Below the pieces are notes generated by a model that was not told where the DNA came from, did not search any database, and saw nothing but the letters and a program-made list of their open reading frames with translations. A DNA stretch of 9,313 nt from assembly GCA_012510865.1 (NCBI GenBank), contig JAAZHF010000231.1, positions 1 to 9,313 on the forward strand. Direction: 5' to 3'. This DNA is from Gammaproteobacteria bacterium. GTDB taxonomy: Bacteria > Pseudomonadota > Gammaproteobacteria > Xanthomonadales > Xanthomonadaceae. A program made the translations under genes and the position numbers. Below are positions 1-6,083 of the stretch, one piece after another. Numbering within the stretch: position 1 is the first letter of the stretch; each line of letters begins with the position of its first letter.

Positions 1-70
1 GCACCGTCCCGCCGCACGCGGACAGGGTGATCGCGCACAGCAGGACCAGTTTTTCCAGGGGCGGTCGCAT
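1..70 (-). CDS. N-terminus of a lipoprotein (partial, runs out of window)
   Basis: Reading the minus strand from the ATG at 70 gives 23 codons, M-R-P-P-L-E-K followed by a hydrophobic stretch and the lipobox L-S-A-C at residues 16-19, then G-G-T-V at the window edge. This is a textbook signal-peptidase II leader: positively charged start, short hydrophobic core, Cys19 as the lipidated residue. The mature protein lies outside the window, so its function cannot be read. It is transcribed divergently from the EPS cassette. By position it could be an EPS outer-membrane export or assembly lipoprotein, but that is only a guess from context. No strong Shine-Dalgarno is visible upstream of the ATG. 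Confidence 0.6.
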   Translation of the reverse strand, partial: MRPPLEKLVLLCAITLSACGGTV

Positions 71-251
71 GCCACGGGATGAACGTATCCGCCGACGCGC
101 CGGGGCCATCCGGGACGAAACCGCAGGCGTCCGCGGGCGTCGTCCCGCCATGCCGGAGCGATGCCGCGCGGCCCCGCGGCTGGCCGGTCCGCCGGCGCTT
201 CGGCGTTAAGAGAAGGTGATCAGCGATACGTCCGGGAAAGGCACGACAGCG
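71..251. other. Divergent intergenic region, no clear promoter
   Basis: These 181 bases separate the lipoprotein start from the carrier-protein start, so they should hold at least one promoter in each direction. I see no convincing -35/-10 pair on either strand. A small inverted repeat (CGCCG at 190-194, CGGCG at 201-205) precedes TAAGAGAAGGTGATC (207-221), which resembles an extended Shine-Dalgarno but lies 30 bases before the preferred ATG at 252. GGGAAAGG at 234-241 is the better-placed ribosome-binding site for that ATG. Confidence 0.4.
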
Positions 252-512
252 ATGCAGCAGCGTCAGGACATCAAGCAGTACCTCGCCGAGAACTTCCTGT
301 TCTCGAGCGATGCGTCGGCCATCGGGGACAGCGACTCCCTGATCAACACCGGCATCATCGATTCGACCGGGATCCACGAACTGATCCTGTTCCTGGAAGA
401 GACCTTCAAGCTGGTCGTGGACCCCGCGGAAATGATCCCGGCCAACTTCGACACGGTCGATGCCATCGACGGCTTCGTCAAGCGCAAGCGTGCGCTGGCG
501 GCCGTGGTCTGA
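252..512 (+). CDS. Acyl carrier protein (phosphopantetheine carrier)
   Basis: An 86-residue stand-alone acyl carrier protein. It fits the four-helix carrier fold: acidic, with a Leu-Ile-Asn-Thr-Gly-Ile-Ile-Asp-Ser core at residues 30-38, where Ser38 of the Asp-Ser pair is the expected 4'-phosphopantetheine site. A helix II of Leu/Ile/Phe/Glu residues follows (41-51). Residue 39 is Thr instead of the Leu or Met usual in fatty-acid ACPs, which argues for a specialised carrier rather than housekeeping AcpP. The start at 252 gives the normal family length and has GGGAAAGG ten bases upstream; an in-frame GTG at 216 would add 12 residues. The stop is 4 bases before the ligase, so the two are surely cotranscribed. 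The partner ligase probably loads it; the cargo is unknown. Confidence 0.9.
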   Translation: MQQRQDIKQYLAENFLFSSDASAIGDSDSLINTGIIDSTGIHELILFLEETFKLVVDPAEMIPANFDTVDAIDGFVKRKRALAAVV

Positions 513-516
513 CGCC

Positions 517-2004
517 ATGGCCGACGGCCTGCTGACCGACCGCATCGACGCGGTCGCGGCCCGCTGGCCCACACGGATCGCAATGGTGGACGGCGAGCGC
601 CGCGCCACCTATGCGGAGTTCTGGTCCTCGGCCCACGGCTTCGCGCGCGAACTCCGCCGGCGCGGCCTGCAGCCGGGCGATCGCGTCGCGATCGTCCTGC
701 AGAACTGCATCGAGGCGGCCGCCGCCTGCTACGGCGCGTGGATCGCCGGCATGGTCGGCGTGCCGCTGAACGTCCAGGCCAGGTCGCGGGACCTCGCGCC
801 GTGGCTGGCGCACTGCGGCGCCGCACTGGTCGTGCACGCACGGGGGCATGCCGACGTCGCCGAGGCCCTGGCCGCCCTGCCTTCCGCGCCGCCGACCCTG
901 GAAGTGGACGCCGGCGCCTGCCCATGGACGCCCGCGCCGGCCGTTCCGGCCGCGGCCGCGCACGATGCCGCGCGGCCGGCGGCGATCGTCTACACCTCGG
1001 GAACGACCGGGTCGCCCAAGGGCGTGACCCTGAGCCACGCGAACCTGGCGGCCAACGTGGCCGCGGTCATCGACTACCTCGGGCTCACCGCGGACGACGT
1101 CGTGCTCAGCGTCCTCCCCTTCTACTACGCGTATGGCGCCTCGGTGCTGCACACGCACCTCGCCTCCGGCGCCTGCATCGTGCTCGAGCCCAACATGCTG
1201 TTCCCGCGCACGGTGGTCGACTCGATCGCCCGCCATCGCGCCACCGGCTTCTCGGGCGTGCCATCGACCTTCGCGCTGCTGCTGGAGCGCGGCGACCTGG
1301 CATCGCGCGACCTGGATTCGCTGCGCTACGTCACCCAGGCCGGCGGGGCGATGTCACCGTCCCTCGCCGCGCGCGTGCGCGCCGCGATCCCGCGGGCCCG
1401 GCTGTTCGTGATGTACGGCCAGACCGAAGCCACGTCGCGCCTCACCTACCTGCCGCCGGAACGCCTGGAGGACAAGGCCGGCTCGGTCGGCCGGCCGCTG
1501 CGGGGCGTCCGCCTGCGCGTGGTCGACGAAGCCGGCCGCGACGCCGCCCCGGGCGTCGAGGGCGATGTCATCGTGCAGGGCCCGAACGTGATGCTGGGCT
1601 ACTGGAACGCCCCCGACGAGACCGCGCGCGTGCTGCGCGACGGCTGGCTGCACACCGGGGACCGCGGGCACCTGGACGGCGACGGCTTCCTGTACCTCTG
1701 CGGTCGCCGCAGCGACATGATCAAGACCGGCGCCCACCGCGTGTATCCGACCGACGTCGAGGACGCGATCCAGGAGGTCCCCGGCGTCGCCGAGGTCGCG
1801 GTCGTGGGCGTCGACGATCCCGTGCTCGGCCAGGTCATCAAGGCCTACGTGGTGGCCAGCCGCCCGCTGGAGCGCGGCGGCGACACGGTCAAGGCGCACT
1901 GCCGGACCCGGCTCGCGCCCTTCAAGGTTCCGCGCCACGTCGAATTCGTGGATTCACTCCCCAGGACCGCCTCCGGCAAGGTCCGCCGCATCGAGCTCAA
2001 CTGA
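517..2004 (+). CDS. Acyl-adenylating ligase (AMP-dependent acyl-CoA/ACP synthetase)
   Basis: A 495-residue member of the ANL superfamily, of full length for the family. Adenylation motifs appear in order: A3 YTSGTTGSPKG (159-169), A5 MYGQTEAT (299-306), A7 HTGD (379-382), A8 GRRSDMIKTG (396-405) and A10 PRTASGKVRR (482-491), with Lys488 as the expected adenylation lysine. All catalytic residues seem present. The A4 region, LPFYYAYG (200-207), lacks the Asp that binds the alpha-amino group in amino-acid-activating domains, so a carboxylic acid without an alpha-amino group is the likelier substrate. The overall pattern, including TYLPPE after A5, resembles the ligases of exosortase-type EPS clusters. 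The ATG at 517 is chosen over in-frame starts inside the ACP gene (460 onward). It probably transfers its acyl adenylate to the adjacent ACP; CoA is the alternative acceptor. Confidence 0.92.
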   Translation: MADGLLTDRIDAVAARWPTRIAMVDGERRATYAEFWSSAHGFARELRRRGLQPGDRVAIVLQNCIEAAAACYGAWIAGMVGVPLNVQARSRDLAPWLAHCGAALVVHARGHADVAEALAALPSAPPTLEVDAGACPWTPAPAVPAAAAHDAARPAAIVYTSGTTGSPKGVTLSHANLAANVAAVIDYLGLTADDVVLSVLPFYYAYGASVLHTHLASGACIVLEPNMLFPRTVVDSIARHRATGFSGVPSTFALLLERGDLASRDLDSLRYVTQAGGAMSPSLAARVRAAIPRARLFVMYGQTEATSRLTYLPPERLEDKAGSVGRPLRGVRLRVVDEAGRDAAPGVEGDVIVQGPNVMLGYWNAPDETARVLRDGWLHTGDRGHLDGDGFLYLCGRRSDMIKTGAHRVYPTDVEDAIQEVPGVAEVAVVGVDDPVLGQVIKAYVVASRPLERGGDTVKAHCRTRLAPFKVPRHVEFVDSLPRTASGKVRRIELN

Positions 2005-2005
2005 C

Positions 2006-2998
2006 ATGGACAGCCTGGTCGACACCCTCAACCGCAACGTCCTCGACCTCGACTACGAGGCCGAAGCCGACCGCATCGCCGACCGCCTCCGCGCGATCAC
2101 CGCCCGCACCCTGCACCGCCGCGGCCTCGTGGTCGCGATCTCGGGCGGCATCGACAGCTCGGCGAGCGTCGCGCTCGCGGTGCGCGCGCTGGGCCCCGAC
2201 CGCGTCCTGGGCCTCATCCTGCCGGAGCAGGACTCCTCCGACGACAGCGCCGCGCGCGCGCGCATCCTGGCCGGCCACCTGGGCATCCGCGTCGAGACCC
2301 ACGACATCGCGCCCGCGCTCGCGGCCCTGGGCTGCTACAGCGTCCGCGACGCGGCGGTCCGGCAGGCGCTCCCGGAGTACGGGCCGGGGTGGCGCTTCAA
2401 GATCGTGATCGACGGCGGCATCCAGGGCCGCTTCAACCGCTTCCTGCTGGTCGCCAGCGACCCGTCCGGCACGCTGCACGAGCGCGATCTCCCGCTGGAC
2501 GCCTACCTGGCGATCGTGGCCGCGACCAACTTCAAGCAGCGCGTGCGCAAGACGCTGGAGTACTTCCACGCCGACCGCCTCAACTACGCCGTGGTCGGGA
2601 CCCCGAACCGCCTCGAGTACGACCAGGGCTTCTTCGTGAAGAACGGCGACGGCTCCGCCGACGTCAAGCCCATCGCGCACCTGTACAAGAGCCAGGTCTA
2701 CGGCATGGCGCGCCACCTCGGGCTGCCCGAGCGCGTCTGCGCGGCCGAGCCCACCACCGACACCTACAGCCTGCAGCAGGGCCAGGACGAGTTCTATTTC
2801 GCCCTCCCCTACCGCGACATGGACCTCGCGCTGTGGGCGCTGAACCACGACGTCCCCGCCGGGACGCTCGCGGCCACGCTCGGGATCGACGCCGCCCAGG
2901 CCGAGGCGGTGTACGAGGACATCCGCAACAAGCGCCGCACCACCCGCTACCTGCACCTTGCGCCGGTGCTGGTGGAGGCCGTGCCGGAGGTGGCCTGA
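2006..2998 (+). CDS. NadE-like PP-loop ATP pyrophosphatase (NAD synthetase family)
   Basis: A 330-residue protein of the NAD synthetase/N-type ATP pyrophosphatase family. Visible signatures are the PP-loop SGGIDSS (46-52), an N-F-K-Q-R-V-R block (175-181), VVGTPNRLE (196-204), the glycine-rich FFVKNGDGSADVKP (209-222), LYKSQV (226-231), the EPTTDTY/DEFYF stretch (248-265) and a basic NKRR end (308-311). In NadE the enzyme adenylates a carboxylate and amidates it with ammonia. No glutaminase domain is attached. About 125 residues separate the PP-loop from the NFKQRVR block; from memory this is some 40 more than in compact bacterial NadE, centred on residues 120-165. It starts one base after the ligase stop, so it is part of the acyl cassette. 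I infer a role in forming an amide or acyl adenylate on the transferred group rather than NAD synthesis; true NadE activity is not excluded. Confidence 0.88.
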   Translation: MDSLVDTLNRNVLDLDYEAEADRIADRLRAITARTLHRRGLVVAISGGIDSSASVALAVRALGPDRVLGLILPEQDSSDDSAARARILAGHLGIRVETHDIAPALAALGCYSVRDAAVRQALPEYGPGWRFKIVIDGGIQGRFNRFLLVASDPSGTLHERDLPLDAYLAIVAATNFKQRVRKTLEYFHADRLNYAVVGTPNRLEYDQGFFVKNGDGSADVKPIAHLYKSQVYGMARHLGLPERVCAAEPTTDTYSLQQGQDEFYFALPYRDMDLALWALNHDVPAGTLAATLGIDAAQAEAVYEDIRNKRRTTRYLHLAPVLVEAVPEVA

Positions 2999-4063
2999 AT
3001 GGCGGCCGATGCGGCGGTCTACGTCCCGTCCAAGCAGGATCCCGCGCACCACCGCGACACCCTGCTGGCGCTGTGGGACGGCAGCCTGGGCGAGCCCGCG
3101 CACATGCGCGCGAAGTACGACTGGTTCTATCGCGCCTGCCCGAACGGGAAGCCGCTGCTGGAGCTGCTCCGGCACGAGCCTTCGGGCAAGTGGGTCGGCG
3201 CCTGCGCCGCGGGCCGGAGGCGGATGAGCTACCAGGGGCGCAACATCCCCGCCGGGGTCCTGGTGGACCTGGTGGTGGAGCCGCTGCACCGATCGCTCGG
3301 CCCGGCGCTGACGATGCAGATGTCGATGGTGGAGCAGGTGCACCAGGAGTTCGAGCTGCTCCTCGGCTTCCCCAACCCGCGCGCGGCATCGCTGTTCAAG
3401 CGCATCCGCTACGACAAGTTCCGCGACATCGTGCGCTACGTGCGCGTCGTGCGCCATGGGCCCTACCTGAGGCGGCGGATGCCGGCGCTGCTCGCCGCTC
3501 CCTGCGGTTGGCTGCTGGACGCGGCGAGCCGGGTCCGCGATGCGCTCCGGCGCCGGCCCCTTCGCCCGCTGCGCACCGAGTGGTCCGACCGCGTCGACCC
3601 GCGCATGGGCACGCTCTGGGAGCGTTCGCGCCCCCGCTCGATGCTCACCGCCTGGCGGAGCCTCGACTTCCTGCGCTGGCGCTTCGACGATTCACCGCTG
3701 CCGCGCGCACGCCACCTCCTGGTCTTCGGTCGCGACGCTGGCGGCGCAGGCGACGGCCTCGTCGCATGGTTCACGGTGGTCCGCGACGGGCACGTGCTGC
3801 ACGTGCGCGACTTCTGGTCGGTCGACGCCGAAGCGGGGACGCCCCTGGCCTGCATCGACGCCCTGCTGGTCGCGGCCAGGCGCGACGGGGCGGCGGCGGT
3901 CTCGGTGGAGATGGCGACATCGGCGCAGCGCGCGGCCAGCTGGCAGTCACGCGGATTCGTGGCGCGCAACGCGCGCCCGGTGTTCGGCTACTGGAGTGCC
4001 CCTCCCAACGTGGTGGGCGCGGACACCGACGTCCACCTGACCGCCGTCGACGAGGACGAATGA
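2999..4063 (+). CDS. GNAT-like N-acyltransferase, EPS-cluster type
   Basis: A 354-residue protein that looks like two GNAT-type halves. The N-terminal half has KYDWFYRACPNG (39-50), a beta strand and acyl-CoA-binding-like loop around VDLVVEPLHRSLGPAL (89-104), and GFPNPRAASLFKRIRY (123-138), typical of the end of a GNAT domain. The C-terminal half has FLRWRFDDSP (224-233) and an ending ADTDVHLTAVDEDE (341-354), both recurrent in acyltransferases of polysaccharide loci. No signal peptide or clear membrane segment is seen, so it should act in the cytoplasm. Its ATG directly abuts the TGA of the preceding gene, and a strong Shine-Dalgarno GGAGGTGG lies inside that gene at 2986-2993. It is the likely acyl-transfer step for the group carried on the ACP, onto an amino sugar or hydroxyl of the glycan precursor. 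A FemAB-like aminoacyl transfer is an alternative. Confidence 0.72.
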   Translation: MAADAAVYVPSKQDPAHHRDTLLALWDGSLGEPAHMRAKYDWFYRACPNGKPLLELLRHEPSGKWVGACAAGRRRMSYQGRNIPAGVLVDLVVEPLHRSLGPALTMQMSMVEQVHQEFELLLGFPNPRAASLFKRIRYDKFRDIVRYVRVVRHGPYLRRRMPALLAAPCGWLLDAASRVRDALRRRPLRPLRTEWSDRVDPRMGTLWERSRPRSMLTAWRSLDFLRWRFDDSPLPRARHLLVFGRDAGGAGDGLVAWFTVVRDGHVLHVRDFWSVDAEAGTPLACIDALLVAARRDGAAAVSVEMATSAQRAASWQSRGFVARNARPVFGYWSAPPNVVGADTDVHLTAVDEDE

Positions 4064-4086
4064 ACCCGCGCGCGCGCCCTGCATCC

Positions 4087-4116
4087 GCGCCCCGGACGCC
4101 GCGGCCGGGCGGGCGC
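4087..4116. terminator. GC-rich hairpin between convergent genes (possible weak terminator)
   Basis: In the 59-base gap between the convergent acyltransferase and deacetylase, GCGCCC (4087-4092) pairs with GGGCGC (4111-4116), and CGG (4093-4095) can pair with CCG (4105-4107). There is no T-run on either side, so it is not a canonical intrinsic terminator. Confidence 0.3.
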
Positions 4117-4122
4117 CCTTGC

Positions 4123-5151
4123 TCAGGAGACGGCGCGCAGCGGCGGACGGAAGAGGTAGAGCGCCAGCCAGTCCGGCCGGAACCGCCCTTTCGCGTCGAG
4201 CACGTTGCCGGCATCGAAGCCGGTGCGCCCGAGCAGGTCGCCGGGACGCGGCGACACCGGGTTGAGCACCTGCACGCTGGTGAACATCAGCTCGTAGCCC
4301 GCATCGCGCGCGATGCGCAGCACGCCGTCGTCGTAGCGGCCGTGCGGGAAGGACAGGGTGCAGACCTCGCGGCCGCCGGCATGGCGCTCCAGTTCGGAGC
4401 GGGCCACGCCCAGTTCGACCACCGGGTCGGCGTGCGGCGACGTCATCCGGACATGGCTCTTGCCGTGGGCGCCGATGGCGACCCCGGCCTCCAGCAGCCG
4501 CTCGAGGTCGCCGGCGTCGACCATGTGCCGGCAGCCGTCGCCCACCCGGTCCGCGAGGCCGGCCATGAAGGCCTGCCGCTCGCGCGGCGCCATGGCCTCC
4601 ACGCGCTCGATCGCGGCGCGCAGGCGCGCCAGGTCCAGGGGGCCGGACGGAGCCGCCGCCGCGTGCGGCGCGCCGGCTGCGTCGAGCGCCGCTTCGAGGT
4701 CTTCGATGCCGAGCGAGCCCGCGCGCCAGGCGGCCACCAGCTGCTCCTGGTAGAAGGGCTCGCGCCGCCCGACCGCGTCGGCCACCAGGAACAGCACCGC
4801 GGGCAGGCCCGCCCGCTGCAGCTCCGGCAGGGCGACCTGGGCGGTGTCCGCCCAGCCGTCGTCGAAGGTGATCAGGAGCGCGCGCGGCGGCAGCCGCCCG
4901 GCGCCCCGCCGCGCGTCCAGCACCTGTTCCAGGGAAACGACGTTGTAATGCCTGCGGAAGAAGGCCAGCGACGCGGCGAACGCGTCGGCCCGGAGCGTGT
5001 AGTCGGGGTCGCAGGTCGCCCAGCGCGGGTCGTCCTCGCGCAGGATGCGGTGGAAGGAGACCACGGTCAGGCTGCGCCGGTTGCGCAGCCGGTGGTAGAG
5101 GCCGAGCGCCCCGCTGCGATACAGAACTGACTTGAGGAATTCTTTCGGCAT
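4123..5151 (-). CDS. Polysaccharide deacetylase (NodB/CE4 fold), cytoplasmic form
   Basis: A 342-residue carbohydrate esterase 4-type deacetylase. Motif 1 is ITFDDGW (94-100), with Asp97 the likely base and Asp98 a metal ligand. Motif 2 is AHGKSH (228-233), with His229 and His233 as metal ligands. Motif 3 is SFPHGRYDD (267-275). It opens with LYRSGALGLYHRLRNR (10-25) and a VVSFHRIL strand (30-37) and has no signal peptide. About 130 residues, rich in Ala/Glu/Arg and probably helical, lie between motifs 1 and 2, longer than in compact NodB domains. It would remove N-acetyl groups from a sugar or lipid-linked intermediate, exposing amines. The ATG at 5151 keeps the conserved N-terminus and shares CATG with the glycosyltransferase start; an alternative ATG at 5181, with AGGTGG just upstream, would overlap that gene by 32 bases. 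Confidence 0.88.
   Translation of the reverse strand: MPKEFLKSVLYRSGALGLYHRLRNRRSLTVVSFHRILREDDPRWATCDPDYTLRADAFAASLAFFRRHYNVVSLEQVLDARRGAGRLPPRALLITFDDGWADTAQVALPELQRAGLPAVLFLVADAVGRREPFYQEQLVAAWRAGSLGIEDLEAALDAAGAPHAAAAPSGPLDLARLRAAIERVEAMAPRERQAFMAGLADRVGDGCRHMVDAGDLERLLEAGVAIGAHGKSHVRMTSPHADPVVELGVARSELERHAGGREVCTLSFPHGRYDDGVLRIARDAGYELMFTSVQVLNPVSPRPGDLLGRTGFDAGNVLDAKGRFRPDWLALYLFRPPLRAVS
5134..5139 (+). promoter_or_regulatory. Ribosome-binding site deciding the glycosyltransferase start
   Basis: GAGGAA lies 10 bases before the ATG at 5150, favouring it over an in-frame TTG at 5132 that would leave this site inside the coding sequence. The site lies within the deacetylase gene, on its opposite strand. 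Confidence 0.6.
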
Positions 5152-6073
5152 GTCCCTGCTTCCCGGTGTTTCGGTCGTCATCCCCACCTACAACAGGCGC
5201 CGCCTCCTGGCGCGCGCGGTGGACTCGGTTCTGGCCCAGACGGTGCCGGTGGACGAGATCATCGTGGTGGACGATGGATCCGATGATGGCACCGCGGAGA
5301 TGCTGGCCGAGCGCTACGGAGAACGTGTCATCCACGTGCCGCAGGCCAACGCCGGGGTCTCGGCCGCGCGCAACCGCGGGCTGGCGATGGCGCGGGGCGC
5401 CTTCATCGCCCTGCTCGACAGCGACGACGCCTGGCTGCCGCGGAAGAACGCCGTGCAGCTGGACTGGCTCGTGCGCCACCCGGAGTACGGCATGGTGCTG
5501 TGCGACGTGGACCGCATCGCCGCCGACGGCAGTCCGCTGGGTGTGCTCCGCCGCCGCGACGACATCCCGGAGGACGGTTGGATCCTGGGCCACCTGATCC
5601 ACGAACCCTCCCTGGTGCCCGCCTCGATGATGATGCGCCGCGAGGTCTACGAACGGATCGGCGGCTTCGACGAATCCCTGCGCACCGCCGAGGACCTGGA
5701 GTACCACCTGCGCATCGCCCGCCACTTCCGCATCGGGGTGGTCGAGGAAGCCCTGGTCGTGGCGATGCGCGAACACGATGGCCTGTCGGCCCTCCCCACC
5801 ACCAACGACGACTACGTCCGGGTGATGGAGCAGACCCTGGACGCGGTCGCGGGCGAGGTCGACGAAGGCGAGCGGCGCCGCGCGCTCGCCGCCTGCTACC
5901 TGCGCAACTGCCGCGGCATGGTGATCAGCGGGCGCTGGCGCGCGGCCGGCCGCCTGGGCTGGAAGGCCTGGACCTCGGCGCCGGGACTGGGTTCGCTGGT
6001 GGGCCTGGCGCAGGCCTCGACCTTCGCCATGAAGCGCTTCGCCTGGCAGGTGCTGGGATCGCCCCGCGACTGA
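5150..6073 (+). CDS. Family 2 glycosyltransferase (GT-A fold)
   Basis: A 307-residue inverting glycosyltransferase. VSVVIPTYNR (7-16) opens the nucleotide-binding fold, followed by IIVVDDGSDDGT (37-48), NAGVSAARNRG (67-77) and the metal/nucleotide-sugar motif LLDSDDAW (88-95). GGFDESLRTAEDLEYHLR (171-188) carries the acidic pair Glu181-Asp182, with Asp182 the probable catalytic base. The C-terminal 75 residues are helical with Arg/Ala-rich segments and no clear membrane span, so it is cytoplasmic or peripherally attached. It should add one sugar to the lipid-linked EPS repeat unit; the sugar cannot be told from sequence. It stands alone on its strand, starting head-to-head with the deacetylase and ending 6 bases from the sugar transferase, so its promoter must lie inside the deacetylase gene. 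Confidence 0.92.
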   Translation: MSLLPGVSVVIPTYNRRRLLARAVDSVLAQTVPVDEIIVVDDGSDDGTAEMLAERYGERVIHVPQANAGVSAARNRGLAMARGAFIALLDSDDAWLPRKNAVQLDWLVRHPEYGMVLCDVDRIAADGSPLGVLRRRDDIPEDGWILGHLIHEPSLVPASMMMRREVYERIGGFDESLRTAEDLEYHLRIARHFRIGVVEEALVVAMREHDGLSALPTTNDDYVRVMEQTLDAVAGEVDEGERRRALAACYLRNCRGMVISGRWRAAGRLGWKAWTSAPGLGSLVGLAQASTFAMKRFAWQVLGSPRD

Positions 6074-6083
6074 CCGCCGTCAG
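6070..6083. other. Small inverted repeat enclosing both stop codons of convergent genes
   Basis: CTGAC (6070-6074), a CGCC loop and GTCAG (6079-6083) form a 5-bp perfect stem. The arms contain the TGA of the glycosyltransferase and, on the other strand, the TGA of the sugar transferase. There is no T-tract, so a terminator function is weakly supported; it could pair in both transcripts. Confidence 0.3.

Noticed and set aside
517..2004. Reading the ACP/ligase pair as a Dlt-type D-alanylation system
   Set aside because: No MBOAT (DltB) or DltD relative is present, and the ligase lacks the Asp expected for amino-acid binding.
4067..4077. Alternating CG tract as a possible Z-DNA element
   Set aside because: Eleven bases only, and similar CG runs occur within coding sequence nearby, so base composition explains it.
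3947..5776. Long minus-strand open frame (609 codons) across the acyltransferase, deacetylase and GT2 genes
   Set aside because: It is a shadow of the real genes in very GC-rich DNA: stop codons are rare, and the translation is Arg/Ala/Gly/Pro-rich with no domain motif.
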